Notes: generated by a model from the sequence alone, not told the origin. Positions 25,124 to 34,331 are shown, counted from the stretch's first letter. The stretch: 64,000 bases of DNA from GCA-2683135 sp964507445 (GCA_964507445.1 CAZDQF010000006.1:1-64000); one strand, 5' to 3'. Numbers and translations are program-made.

Positions 25124-26580
25124 CGCGTGGACTCCTCTCTGGCGAAGGCCCTCTCCCCCGCCACCAGGACCTCCATCAGCTGAGCCGTGGGCGCCAGGGG
25201 GTGCCCGCGGAAGAAGAGGAGGTCCGCGTCCTTGCCCACCTCCAGGGAACCGCAGCGCTCCTGGATGCCGAGGATCTCCGCGGGGGTCAGGGTGACGGCG
25301 CGGAGGACCTCCGCCTCCCTCAAGCCATGCCTCACCAGCTCGGACAGGCGGAAGCGGAATTCGGCCCCGACGTCGTCCCCTCCCTTGGTCAGCGGACCGG
25401 GGACGAGGGCCAGAGGAACTCCCGCGTCGAGCAGCAGTCGCTGCTCCACTCTCCGGGTCTGGGACCGCGGCGCCCGCCCCACGTCGGCGCTCATGACCAC
25501 CGGCACGCCGAGATCGCGCAGAGGCTCTTCCAGCCGCCACACCTCCATGCGTCCACGGGATCCAGAGCCAGGCACCATGAGCAGGGTCGGCCGGAAGGCG
25601 GGTTCACTCTCGAAGATCTCACCGAAGTGCAGCAGGTCCTTGGTGCTCGCCATGGCGAGCAATCCGACCTGACGGCCCTCCAGGACATCCACGAGAGGCA
25701 TCAGCTTCGCGTCCTTCTTGGGCTCCTTCGCCTTCTCTTCCTTCGCCTTCTCTTCCTTCGCCTTCTCTTCCTTGCCCTTCTCTTCCTTGCCCTTGTCTTC
25801 CTTGCCCTTGTCGTCGCTCTTCTTCTCTTCACCCTTGGTGGACTTCTCTTCCTTCTTGGATGAGGCCTCCTCCTTGGGTTTCTGCTTGGCCGCCTTCTGC
25901 TCCGCCTCGGCGGCGGCTTTCCCGTCCTTCACCGCCTTCTTGTACGCGGCCAGATCGGTGATGTACTTGCGCGCCTTCTTCAGGGTCTCACGCCACCTGT
26001 CCTTGCTGGCGGTCCCGGCAGCGAACCCCATGGAGAGGATGACGCCGTCTTCTCGCAGCACCTCCGCCAGGTCCATCAGCTCCTCACCGCCCTTCACCGG
26101 ACGCAGGAGACAGCCGAGCCCCGAGAATCCGCCGCCCGTGGGGATCACGGTGACCGTCGTGTATCCGGCTCGCGCCAGCCCCTCCGACGCGTCACGATCA
26201 GGCGCGAGACTCTCCGAGATCTTCTTGTTGCCCGAGGTGGACCGGGAGCTGGTGCTGTACCGGGTCTTGCCGGTGAACGCGAGAGACCCCGGATGCACCA
26301 GGCCCGGCATGGCCACTCGATCCGCCGCGTCCACGCGACGGGCGTCACGGGGTATGGAGACCTCCGCCTTGGGACCGATGGCCTTGATGACGCCGTCCTG
26401 CACGAGGATGACACCGTCGTCCAACGCGTCACCCTTGATGGGGATGATGCGGCCGCAGAGGTAGGCAGTCACCGGGCCGCCGTCCTCATCGACGGCGGAC
26501 GCGCCCTTGTCCTGGGCCCAACCCTGCGCGCAGAGCGCCAGCGCCAGGCTAGAAACGAATGCCGTCGCGTTCCGCGTCAT
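25120..26580 (-). CDS. Secreted amidohydrolase-like protein with K/E-rich linker (operon gene 7)
   Basis: The 486-residue product starts at ATG 26580 (AAGAAGG upstream) inside the last 32 bp of the preceding gene. The signal peptide is FVSSLALALCAQGWAQ. The N-terminal sandwich (DGVILVQDGVIKAIGPKAE) leads to PGLVHPGSLAF, where the H-x-H metal pair is missing. About residues 225-320 hold a long Lys/Glu-rich stretch built on a 5-residue repeat (KEEKA/KEEKG). The barrel resumes with LVDVLEGRQVGLLAMAS and ends CGSLEVGKDADLLFF. Its overlap with both neighbours implies tight translational coupling. Known relatives with metal sites hydrolyse cyclic amides or dipeptides; this copy is probably non-catalytic. 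Confidence 0.8.
   Translation of the reverse strand: MTRNATAFVSSLALALCAQGWAQDKGASAVDEDGGPVTAYLCGRIIPIKGDALDDGVILVQDGVIKAIGPKAEVSIPRDARRVDAADRVAMPGLVHPGSLAFTGKTRYSTSSRSTSGNKKISESLAPDRDASEGLARAGYTTVTVIPTGGGFSGLGCLLRPVKGGEELMDLAEVLREDGVILSMGFAAGTASKDRWRETLKKARKYITDLAAYKKAVKDGKAAAEAEQKAAKQKPKEEASSKKEEKSTKGEEKKSDDKGKEDKGKEEKGKEEKAKEEKAKEEKAKEPKKDAKLMPLVDVLEGRQVGLLAMASTKDLLHFGEIFESEPAFRPTLLMVPGSGSRGRMEVWRLEEPLRDLGVPVVMSADVGRAPRSQTRRVEQRLLLDAGVPLALVPGPLTKGGDDVGAEFRFRLSELVRHGLREAEVLRAVTLTPAEILGIQERCGSLEVGKDADLLFFRGHPLAPTAQLMEVLVAGERAFAREESTR
25726..25815 (-). repeat. 15-bp tandem repeat encoding a K/E-rich linker
   Basis: About six copies of a 15-bp unit (TTCGCCTTCTCTTCC and close variants) encode repeated KEEKA/KEEKG/KEDKG pentapeptides in the linker of operon gene 7. 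The first three copies are nearly identical. Confidence 0.85.
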
Positions 26581-27778
26581 AGGCCTTCTTTCCATTGACG
26601 AACACCATCTGTGTCCTGTGGCGTGGATCGAACGGGTCGCCGGTCCACACGGCCACATCAGCGTCCTTGCCGGGCTCCAGGGTCCCCACCCGGTCGGAGA
26701 TCATCAGCATCTTGGCCGCGTTGATGGTCAACCCCATGAGCGCCGCGTGCTCCGGCAGGCCCATGCGAATGCACCAGGTCCCCTGGTAGAACAGCTCCTC
26801 CTGAGGCACCCCCGGGGAGTCCGTGTTGATGCCGATCAGGTCGTCACCCAACCCCAGCCAGTACCAGGCGGCCGCGCATCCCTGCATGCGACCGGCCACT
26901 CGATCGAACCAGAATTGCCTGGGGCCCACGGCAGCCGGGATCCGACGCCGGGCGATCTCCGGGCCGTTGAGGTAGCCGGTGAAGGTGCCGTGATCGATGA
27001 CGACGTTCAAGCCCAGCTCATCGTGGAGGATGCGCATGGTGGACTGCACCACCTGCATCTGCTGCGTGTGGACGGCGCAGGGGTAGTCCCCACGGAACAA
27101 CCCCCGCAGGTAGTCATACCGCGTGCTCTTCTCCGGCTTGACCTTGGTCTCTCCGGCCTCGAACCGGGTCCACGCGTCGTGATAGGCCTTCCCCTCCTGG
27201 AGCACGTTCCGGATCATCCAGTTCATGCCCATGCGGGTCGCCCCCAGGTCACCGTCACGCTGCTCCGGGTTCCCCGCCTGGGCGATCTTCAGCGCACCGG
27301 GGAACTTCATCACGACCTCTTCCGGGGTCTTGCCCGACGTCTTGACGATGACACCGAAGCCGCCCATGTTGCTCCCGGACCCGGGGATGATGAGGGCCGT
27401 GGTGATGCCTCCAGCCACGGCGATGCGCGCCGCCGGCCCGTCCATGTCCACGTTGTCCAGCACCCGCAGCTCCGGGTTGACCTGGAACACGTTGTCGTGG
27501 AGGTCGGAAGCGAGGGTGTGGTTGTGCAGCTCGATGAACCCCGGCAACACCCACTTCCCGGCGGCGTCCACCACGTCGAAGGACGAGGGGACGTCGATCT
27601 CGGAGGAAGGCCCGACCTGCTTGATCTTGCCGTCCACGATGAGGACCGTGCCATCGGCGATGGGGTCCCCCGCCATCGTGTACACCGTGCCGCCAACGAT
27701 GGCGGTGCCCGTCTGGGCCTGAGCCGCGGCGCTGGCGGTGAGGACCACCAGCGCGGAGAACGCTCGCAACCACGTCAT
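26549..27778 (-). CDS. Secreted amidohydrolase with intact metal site (operon gene 6)
   Basis: The 409-residue product starts at ATG 27778, sharing one base with the preceding stop (TGATG); a GTG one codon upstream is possible. The signal peptide is FSALVVLTASAAAQAQ. It is the only member of the operon with the full metal set of COG1228 amidohydrolases: His85 and His87 (PGFIELHNHT), Lys158 in VVMKFPGALKIAQ, His237 (CAVHTQQ), His263 (VIDHGTF) and Asp320 (GINTDSPG). The C-terminus has DRVGTLEPGKDADVAVW. Relatives are metal-dependent hydrolases acting on cyclic amides or Xaa-Pro-type dipeptides; the substrate here is unknown. As the one plausible catalyst among degenerate paralogues, it may be the core of a complex. 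Confidence 0.88.
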   Translation of the reverse strand: MTWLRAFSALVVLTASAAAQAQTGTAIVGGTVYTMAGDPIADGTVLIVDGKIKQVGPSSEIDVPSSFDVVDAAGKWVLPGFIELHNHTLASDLHDNVFQVNPELRVLDNVDMDGPAARIAVAGGITTALIIPGSGSNMGGFGVIVKTSGKTPEEVVMKFPGALKIAQAGNPEQRDGDLGATRMGMNWMIRNVLQEGKAYHDAWTRFEAGETKVKPEKSTRYDYLRGLFRGDYPCAVHTQQMQVVQSTMRILHDELGLNVVIDHGTFTGYLNGPEIARRRIPAAVGPRQFWFDRVAGRMQGCAAAWYWLGLGDDLIGINTDSPGVPQEELFYQGTWCIRMGLPEHAALMGLTINAAKMLMISDRVGTLEPGKDADVAVWTGDPFDPRHRTQMVFVNGKKAYDAERDGIRF

Positions 27779-30645
27779 CACTGCCTCTCCTTCTCGACGA
27801 ACTGCCCGTCGATCATGACCTGGTCGATGCGCGTGCCCGGCTTGAACAGCGGCCCGTCAAGCAAGACCAGGTCCGCGTCCAAACCGGCCTGCAAGGACCC
27901 CACGCGGTCCGCCACGTTCAGCATCAGGGCGCTCCAGTAGGTGACCGCGTTCAACGCGTCTGAAGAGCGGACTCCGGAGCGAACGGCGTACGCCGCCGCC
28001 GCATAGAGCGTCCTGCCGTCCCCTCCCCAACCGGAGCGCATGGCCACGGGGATGCGCCGCCGGACCGCCTCCTGGACCGGGACCACCTGCTCCCCCTTGA
28101 CCCGCAGCACGGGGCTCCCCACAGGAGCAAATCCGCACCCCTTGTCGGCGAGGAACTCGCCAAGGCGGGGGAGCACGGACGGGGACATGACCACCGTGGT
28201 CAGCTCGAAGTCATCCCGCAGGAGCTTCACCAGCGCGCGGGCGATGCGCTCGTCCTGCACCCCTACAAAGACTGGAATGTTGGTGTCCAGGAGCGCCCGA
28301 TAGGGCTCCTTGGCAGGGTCTTTCTTGGGTGCCTTGGGCGCCTCCTTGCCCTTCTTGGAGGCCGACTCCTTCTTCTCGGAGTCCTTGGGCTTCGCGTCTT
28401 CGGATCCGCCCTTCGAATCCGGCTTCTTGTCCTTGCTGTCTTCGTGGGTCGGGGTGTTGGACGTCCGGCTGAGGGTGGAGAAGCCGCGCCAGCGACCGTC
28501 CTCCTGCCACGAGATCCCCAGACGATCCGCGTCCACGGAGCACGTCATCACGTGCTTCGCCCCGTCCAGCTCGAACTCCACCTTGAAGGCGTCGTCCTTG
28601 AAGGTGGCCTCGAAGCTCCGCTTCGCGAGCAGCTCGTCCACTTCGATGGACCCGGTCACCTTGTCGTCGGTCAGACGCAGCGACAGGTCGACCTGCTTGC
28701 GGTCGACGTCGAAGCCCACCATCTCGCCGTCCCACGTCCCCGTGAGCGGGTCAAACACCGTCGGAGCAGAGACCTTCCCGACCTTGCGCTCGCGAGCAGC
28801 CTGGCGCGCCGCGTCCGGGTTCTCCGCCTTCCACTTCTTGAGAGCCGCTTCGTACTTCTCCCAGGACTCCCTGTACTTCTTGCCGCTGTCCAACTTGCTC
28901 TTCAGCGAAGCCACCAGCTTGTCCGGGGAGCCCTTGGCCTTGGAGTAATCCAGCAGAACGCCGGCCAACTCCTTCACCAACGACTCGTCCCCCGCTTCGC
29001 CGGAGGTCTTCACCATGGAGAGGACGCCGGACACGGGCTGCCCCCCCGTAGGGGTGACGGCCACGGAGGTCACACCGGACAGGGCCAGGGGCCGGACGTC
29101 CGGGAATTCGGGATCGAAGTACTGAGACGGCCGCTTGTCGATGCCGAGGGTCGGCAACGTCCCTCCCCGCTGCATGCCCTGGGAGCCGCCGTCCTTGAGG
29201 GACCGGATCCCCACCTGTCCGCCAGCGTCGATGAGCCCGGGGATGACCGTGTCCGCCGTGACTCGACGGGCGCCGTTGGGGATCACCACGTCCGTCCCCA
29301 CCGCGACGATCTTGCCCTTGTCCACCAGCACGGTCCCGTCGTGGATCACGCCCCCGGAGGCCGTGTGAATGCGTCGAGCGGAGACGGCGACGGGCCGGTC
29401 CTTCGCCGTCAGATCATGGATGACCTTGCCTCCGGCGAGCACCACGGACGGCCGCGCCTCCGGATGGGCCATGGGGTCCCGGTCGAACACGCAGAGGTCC
29501 GCGGGTCGTCCGGTGGCGAGGGTCCCGGCGACGGCATCGACTCCCGTGAGCCGAGCCGCCGTCGACGTGATGGCCGCCACCCCCGCCTCACCGGGCAGGG
29601 CGTCCTGGGCGTACCAGAGGAGGTCCGCCGCGCCGCCGTCACGGGGCGGCACCAGGGCCACCTGGACTCCGGCGTCCGTCAGGACCCTGGCGGCGTCCGG
29701 GTGACCGCGGCCGCGGTCTGACGGGAACGGGTCCGGGCTCGTCAACCGACCGGAAGGAGGCGTACCGGCCCGCAGGATGACCCCCGCGCCGACCTTGCCG
29801 AGCAGGGCGGCGACCCGCCATGCCTCCGTACCGCCCTCGATGACCAGACGGATGGAGGTCCCGTCGACCAGCTCCGCCACGGCGCGGATGTCTGCCGCCA
29901 ACTCTGCGCGAACCCGCAGCGGCCGCTGCCCGCCGAGGATCTCCACGAAGCCGTCGAGGGATGGTGTGCCCGGGAGTCCGCTGGACGACGGTCCGCTACC
30001 GTCGCGAGAGGCCGTGGCCTCCGCCACCAGTTGACGCAACGCCGCCAGGGTGCCCGCCCGACTCCTCGGGAACTGGCGCTCCGGAGGCGCGTTGGGGTTG
30101 TCCGGTCCGGGCGGGACCGACGGCGTGAAGAGTCCCGGCGGATCGTAGGCCTCCCGCGTCACCACCACGTGCAACGCTGCCTGCGCCTCCAGAACCGCCT
30201 CCATGGGGTCGGCGCCGATGCGCACGACGGAACCACATCCTGGCACCAGCCGCCGACGACCGGGAGACAGGTAGAGCGCCGTGACGCCGGAACCCAGCAG
30301 GGCCGGGCGCGGTTCGAAGCTGTCGTAGGCGTCCGCGGCGCGCGCGTCCGGGGTCAGGGCCAGGTCCGGTTCCTTCGTGGATGCGTAGGACACGGAGTCC
30401 GCGAGCACGAACCCCGGGAGCAACCAGGTCTGTGGCCCCAGGTCGATCAACCGCGTCTTGGGTGAGAGCGCGGCGTCCGCTTCAGCAATCCGGACGACCC
30501 TTCCGTCCTCCACCAGCACGGTGACCCGCTCGCCGGCGGACGGCAGGTGCCCGCGCACGGCGAGGGTCGGCTGGGCCGGCACGGCCACCGCCGCGACGGC
30601 GGCGATGAGGAGCAATCGAGGGACGACGACGGCTCTACTTCGCAC
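27778..30645 (-). CDS. Two fused amidohydrolase-like domains, both without HxH (operon gene 5)
   Basis: The 955-residue product starts at GTG 30645, with AAGGAGG about 9 nt upstream, and overlaps the upstream gene by 11 bp. After a signal peptide (LLLIAAVAAVAVPAQ), domain 1 (about 30-410) runs from VTVLVEDGRVVRIAE to GTLATGRPADLCVF. Domain 2 (about 415-955) runs from GTVLVDKGKIVAVG to DRVGSLQAGLDADLVLL. The metal-site positions read PGFVLADS and PGLIDAGG, so neither has the H-x-H pair. Domain 2 contains an inserted beta-rich segment at about 640-740 (LTGTWDGEMVGFDVD, then LTDDKVTGSIEV), resembling a small barrel. A Lys/Ser-rich linker follows. It is probably a non-catalytic secreted scaffold or binding protein. 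Confidence 0.82.
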   Translation of the reverse strand: MRSRAVVVPRLLLIAAVAAVAVPAQPTLAVRGHLPSAGERVTVLVEDGRVVRIAEADAALSPKTRLIDLGPQTWLLPGFVLADSVSYASTKEPDLALTPDARAADAYDSFEPRPALLGSGVTALYLSPGRRRLVPGCGSVVRIGADPMEAVLEAQAALHVVVTREAYDPPGLFTPSVPPGPDNPNAPPERQFPRSRAGTLAALRQLVAEATASRDGSGPSSSGLPGTPSLDGFVEILGGQRPLRVRAELAADIRAVAELVDGTSIRLVIEGGTEAWRVAALLGKVGAGVILRAGTPPSGRLTSPDPFPSDRGRGHPDAARVLTDAGVQVALVPPRDGGAADLLWYAQDALPGEAGVAAITSTAARLTGVDAVAGTLATGRPADLCVFDRDPMAHPEARPSVVLAGGKVIHDLTAKDRPVAVSARRIHTASGGVIHDGTVLVDKGKIVAVGTDVVIPNGARRVTADTVIPGLIDAGGQVGIRSLKDGGSQGMQRGGTLPTLGIDKRPSQYFDPEFPDVRPLALSGVTSVAVTPTGGQPVSGVLSMVKTSGEAGDESLVKELAGVLLDYSKAKGSPDKLVASLKSKLDSGKKYRESWEKYEAALKKWKAENPDAARQAARERKVGKVSAPTVFDPLTGTWDGEMVGFDVDRKQVDLSLRLTDDKVTGSIEVDELLAKRSFEATFKDDAFKVEFELDGAKHVMTCSVDADRLGISWQEDGRWRGFSTLSRTSNTPTHEDSKDKKPDSKGGSEDAKPKDSEKKESASKKGKEAPKAPKKDPAKEPYRALLDTNIPVFVGVQDERIARALVKLLRDDFELTTVVMSPSVLPRLGEFLADKGCGFAPVGSPVLRVKGEQVVPVQEAVRRRIPVAMRSGWGGDGRTLYAAAAYAVRSGVRSSDALNAVTYWSALMLNVADRVGSLQAGLDADLVLLDGPLFKPGTRIDQVMIDGQFVEKERQ

Positions 30646-31873
30646 CGCGCAGCACCTCCTTGAGACGAGGGTCTGTGGCTCGATCGTAGGCGACCTGCCC
30701 GCCGATCACGGCCTTGTCGACCCACGCACGGCCCGACAGCGGGTCGTCCGTCAGGATCAGCAGGTCCCCGTCCTTGCCCACCTCCAGGCTGCCCTTCCGA
30801 TCGCCAAGGCCGACGAGCTCGGCGGGGGTCCTGGTGACCGCCGCCAGCGCGTCCTCCCGGCTCATCCCGTAGCGCACGAGGCACGCCGCCTGATACCAGG
30901 CGAAGCGCCCGGCGAGTCCGCTGGTGGAGGTGCTGATGGCGAACTTCACGCCCGCGTCATGGAAGATCCGTGGGATGACCCGCTCCACCTCCTTGCCGGT
31001 CTCCAGGTCGGTCTCCCGCAGCACCATGGAGGAGCTGAGCACCACCGGGATCTTGTGCTTGGCCAGGTGCTCCGCCGCCCGCCAGGTGTTGGGTCCGCAG
31101 ACGAGCAGCGACTTGAGGCCGAACTCCTCCGACAACTCCAGGGCCCGCAGCACGTCACCTGCGGTCTGGCAGTAGACGTGAATCGGGAGATCGCCTTCGA
31201 GCAGGCGGAACATGGCCATCTGACGCTTCTTCGCACCCATGGCCTCCAGGTCCAGGACCACGTCTCCTGTCTGCTCCGTCTTCTCGTCCTGCTTCTCACG
31301 GCGCAACTTGTCCAGCGCGCGCCGCCCCTTGTTGAGCTCGGCCCGCAGCTTGGCCATCCAGCTGGCGCGATTACCGGCCGTGGGCGCGAGGACCATCTTG
31401 AGTCCGGGCTCGGAGACCACGGTCATGGCCTCCACGGTGGCTCCGTAGGGCTTCACGACACGACCCATGCCCGCGATCATGGCCCGATTCCCAGGCATGA
31501 CGCAGATGGTGAGGTGTCCGTCCCGCAGGCAGTCCTCGTAGAACGGCAGCGAAGGATCGATGGCGTCGAGGACCGAGACGTAGGGGGTCACGGGGACCTG
31601 CTCGTTGCGGTTTCGGGAGTCGAGCCCCGCGTCCGTGTGAGGGAGCACGAACCCCGGCATCACCACCTTGCCCTTGGCGTCCAGGACCGGCACACCGTCC
31701 GCCTTCAGGTCCTTGCCGATGGCGGCGATGCGGCCGTCCTTGACCAGCACGCTGCCCACGGCCATCTCCTGGCCGGCGCAAGTGATCACGCGCCCGTTGG
31801 TGACCAGCAGGTCCTGGGCTCCGACGACGGTCGCCAGCATGGCGACCAGGCTGATTTGCAGCGTCCGTGTCAC
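30635..31873 (-). CDS. Secreted amidohydrolase-like protein lacking HxH (operon gene 4)
   Basis: The 412-residue product starts at GTG 31873 with AAGGAGA 8 nt upstream, overlapping the previous stop by 4 nt (GTGA). A signal peptide (LQISLVAMLATVVGAQ) is followed by a standard amidohydrolase outline: GSVLVKDGRIAAIG, PGFVLPHTDAG, LEGDLPIHVYCQTAGDVL, KSLLVCGPNTWRAAEHL and KGSLEVGKDGDLLIL. The first metal motif keeps one His but not the H-x-H spacing, and the H-A-H and E-H-G positions of the family read VYCQT and VCGPN. The fold is probably kept and catalysis lost. It has the shortest charged linker (REKQDEKTEQTG) of the set. Confidence 0.82.
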   Translation of the reverse strand: MTRTLQISLVAMLATVVGAQDLLVTNGRVITCAGQEMAVGSVLVKDGRIAAIGKDLKADGVPVLDAKGKVVMPGFVLPHTDAGLDSRNRNEQVPVTPYVSVLDAIDPSLPFYEDCLRDGHLTICVMPGNRAMIAGMGRVVKPYGATVEAMTVVSEPGLKMVLAPTAGNRASWMAKLRAELNKGRRALDKLRREKQDEKTEQTGDVVLDLEAMGAKKRQMAMFRLLEGDLPIHVYCQTAGDVLRALELSEEFGLKSLLVCGPNTWRAAEHLAKHKIPVVLSSSMVLRETDLETGKEVERVIPRIFHDAGVKFAISTSTSGLAGRFAWYQAACLVRYGMSREDALAAVTRTPAELVGLGDRKGSLEVGKDGDLLILTDDPLSGRAWVDKAVIGGQVAYDRATDPRLKEVLRGAK

Positions 31874-33219
31874 TTGGATGTCTCCTTGCGGGTGTCGACC
31901 ACGACCTCGCCGTCGACGACGACCATGACGATGTCCGAGGTGGGGGCGAGCGGGTCGCCGTCGAGGACGACGAAGTCCGCGTCCTTGCCCGGAGCGATGG
32001 AGCCGACCCGGTCATCGATCCCGCAGATCCGCGCCGGCTCCAGGGTCAGCATGGGGATGGCTCGATCCGCAGGCAGCCCGTTGCGCACGGACAGCCTGGC
32101 GAAGTCCAGCAGGGTCTTGCCCGGCACGTCTCCACCCCGCGCGAACGCGCAGGGGACGCCGGCGTCCCACAACTTCCACATGGAGCTGACGGGACGATGG
32201 ACCGACACCGTGTCCGGGGCCTCGCCCGGAGGCGCCGCCACGCAACAAGCGTGGGCGTCGTGATCGTGGTCATGCTCCTCTTCAGGCGCGTCGATGGCCG
32301 GGTTCATGGGAGCCCGCGGACCGGAACCGTACTGGGGATGAAACAACGGTCCCACCAGCACCGGAGCCTTCCGGGCGGCCAGGTCCATCGCCACCTTGTC
32401 GGCCTCGATGGCCTCGATGAGGACGTTGCGCTTGATGCCGAACTCCTCCGCGAGGCGCAGCGCCGCGTGGATGTCCTTCTCCGCCCGGGCCTGCCAGTGG
32501 ACCGGGATGTCCCCGTCCAGCGCGCGCAGGATCATCTCGTAGTCCGGGTCCTCCGCCACGGGCGCACCCGCGGACCGACGCTCGCGGTAGTTCAGGGCTC
32601 GCTGCAACTGCTCGCGCACCTCGTACACCGTCGCCATGCGGGACAAGGGCCGTCGGCTCATGAACGTGCCGCCCCGACCACCTCGACGACCGTGACCGGC
32701 CGCCGGGTCGGACCCCAGGGTGATCCGAAGCGCCAGCTCGTCCCGTCGGACCAGGCGCCCCTGCCCCGAGCTCATCGGCTTGGCGTGGCAGACGATGCCA
32801 CCGATGACGTTGCGGGACCCGGGGTGGACCACGAACGACGTCACGCCGACGCGGACACGGCGCCACGTCTCCGTCGCCAGCGGGTCCACCACCCTCGAGA
32901 CGTGGAGCGAAGGCGTGTTCTCACGGCCCTCCTCATTACCGGCGCGCCCCCCAGGGACACCGGCGTAGGACACTCCCTCCACCAATCCCGGCATCAGGGT
33001 GCAGGCGGACAGGTCGTGAACGTGAGCTCCTCCCGGGATCTGGACAGCGCCTTGGCCTCCGACGGCCACGACGCGGCCGTCACGGACGTGGATCACCGCG
33101 CCGTCGATGGCCTCTCCGGTGCCCAGATAGACCTTCCCGGCCTTGATGAAGTAGTCGTCGCCGGGGCCCGGGGAGATCCCGGATGTCACCAGCGTCATGA
33201 ACAGGAGCGCGTGAATCAT
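31870..33219 (-). CDS. Secreted amidohydrolase-like protein with His-rich loop (operon gene 3)
   Basis: The 449-residue product starts at ATG 33219, sharing one base with the preceding stop. The signal peptide is short (IHALLFMTLVTSGISPG). Family landmarks are GAVIHVRDGRVVAVG, PGLVEGVSYAG (no H-x-H), LDGDIPVHWQARAEKDI and DRVGSIAPGKDADFVVLD. A loop at about residues 325-340 reads EEEHDHDHDAHACC, a metal-sequestering-type patch not usual in the family, near FHPQYGSG. The canonical active site is lost, but the loop could bind zinc, copper or nickel. It lies in the middle of the overlapping operon; export to the periplasm is expected. Confidence 0.82.
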   Translation of the reverse strand: MIHALLFMTLVTSGISPGPGDDYFIKAGKVYLGTGEAIDGAVIHVRDGRVVAVGGQGAVQIPGGAHVHDLSACTLMPGLVEGVSYAGVPGGRAGNEEGRENTPSLHVSRVVDPLATETWRRVRVGVTSFVVHPGSRNVIGGIVCHAKPMSSGQGRLVRRDELALRITLGSDPAAGHGRRGGRGGTFMSRRPLSRMATVYEVREQLQRALNYRERRSAGAPVAEDPDYEMILRALDGDIPVHWQARAEKDIHAALRLAEEFGIKRNVLIEAIEADKVAMDLAARKAPVLVGPLFHPQYGSGPRAPMNPAIDAPEEEHDHDHDAHACCVAAPPGEAPDTVSVHRPVSSMWKLWDAGVPCAFARGGDVPGKTLLDFARLSVRNGLPADRAIPMLTLEPARICGIDDRVGSIAPGKDADFVVLDGDPLAPTSDIVMVVVDGEVVVDTRKETSK

Positions 33220-34331
33220 CACCGTTCGTCCTTCTTCAACGGGTCCTTGACCACGCGGCCGTCCTGGATCACCCACATGAGACGTGCTCGGGGATCGGTC
33301 GGTTCACGGGTCATGATCAGGATGTCTGCGTCCTTGCCCACCTCGAGGCTGCCCACGCGGTCCGCGACACCGAGCATGCGGGCGGCGTCCAGGGTCAGGG
33401 CCCTCCAGGCGGCCTCCTTCGGCAGCCCCCCCATGCGCGCGGTGACAGCGGAGAGGCGCAACCCTTCAGGAGCCACCCGTGGCGCCTGGGAGGCGAACGC
33501 GAGGGGGATATCGGCAGCCGCGAGGCGAGCCGCGGCCTGACGCCAGTGGTTGCCCAGCTCCGGCTTCAACGGCTCCAGGATGACGCCGGCCACGGAGCCC
33601 TTCAGCGCGTCGACATGATCCACCACGGCGGAGCTGGTGAGCAGCAACGGCATCACCCGCTCCCGACTCCGAAGCTCCGACACCGCCCGGATCTCCGGTG
33701 ACGTTCGGGCAGCGACCATGAGACGGTCGTCCCAGAACCGGCTCAGGCCGGGGTCCTTGCGCAGCTGGGTGAACAACTCCAGCCCGCCGAGGAGGTGCGT
33801 GGGCGGGGTCGTCCTGTCCCATGCGGAAGCCACGAGACTGAACTTGAGGAAGGCATCGCGGCGCAGCCACGAGACGTCACCGTCATCCCCCACCTTGGCG
33901 ACGGCGGATCGCCCTCCTACCAGGTTCGATTCGCCGGGGGTGAGGTGGAAGGTGGTGATCCCCGCAGCGCGGGCGCTGCGCAGAGAGCGATCGTCCGGGT
34001 CCAGGGCGTCCGCCATGAGGATGGAGGCCATGACCGCCTTCGTGGTCTCGTTGCGGTGGCGATCCCCGGCGATGAAACCACCAGCGTCCACGAACCCGGG
34101 AAACGCCACGCCCTGGGGCATGGAGACATGGACCGCATCCGCCGGCGGGACCGCGTCCTTACCGATGGCCGTGATCTTGCCGCCTTCGCAGATGATCCGG
34201 ACGCCATCCATCGGTGCCCCCGCCACGGTGATGGCGGTGCCTACGTCCACGACCACCGGCTGCTGGCCGACCGCCGGCCATGCGTTCATCAACCCAAGCG
34301 CCGACAGGATGAGGAGCGAAGAACGGATCAC
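33219..34331 (-). CDS. Secreted amidohydrolase-like protein lacking HxH (operon gene 2)
   Basis: The 370-residue product starts at GTG 34331 within the preceding stop (GTGA overlap). The signal peptide is SLLILSALGLMNAWPAVGQ. It is the smallest member, with no charged linker. Landmarks are GVRIICEGGKITAIG, PGFVDAGGFIAG (metal motif replaced), TTFHLTPGESNLVGGRSAV, RLMVAARTSPEIRAV and DRVGSLEVGKDADILIM. The metal-binding histidines of the family are absent at the first motif and at the second strand. It is probably a folded, non-catalytic barrel. Position and overlap indicate obligate co-expression with the rest of the operon. Confidence 0.82.
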   Translation of the reverse strand: MIRSSLLILSALGLMNAWPAVGQQPVVVDVGTAITVAGAPMDGVRIICEGGKITAIGKDAVPPADAVHVSMPQGVAFPGFVDAGGFIAGDRHRNETTKAVMASILMADALDPDDRSLRSARAAGITTFHLTPGESNLVGGRSAVAKVGDDGDVSWLRRDAFLKFSLVASAWDRTTPPTHLLGGLELFTQLRKDPGLSRFWDDRLMVAARTSPEIRAVSELRSRERVMPLLLTSSAVVDHVDALKGSVAGVILEPLKPELGNHWRQAAARLAAADIPLAFASQAPRVAPEGLRLSAVTARMGGLPKEAAWRALTLDAARMLGVADRVGSLEVGKDADILIMTREPTDPRARLMWVIQDGRVVKDPLKKDER

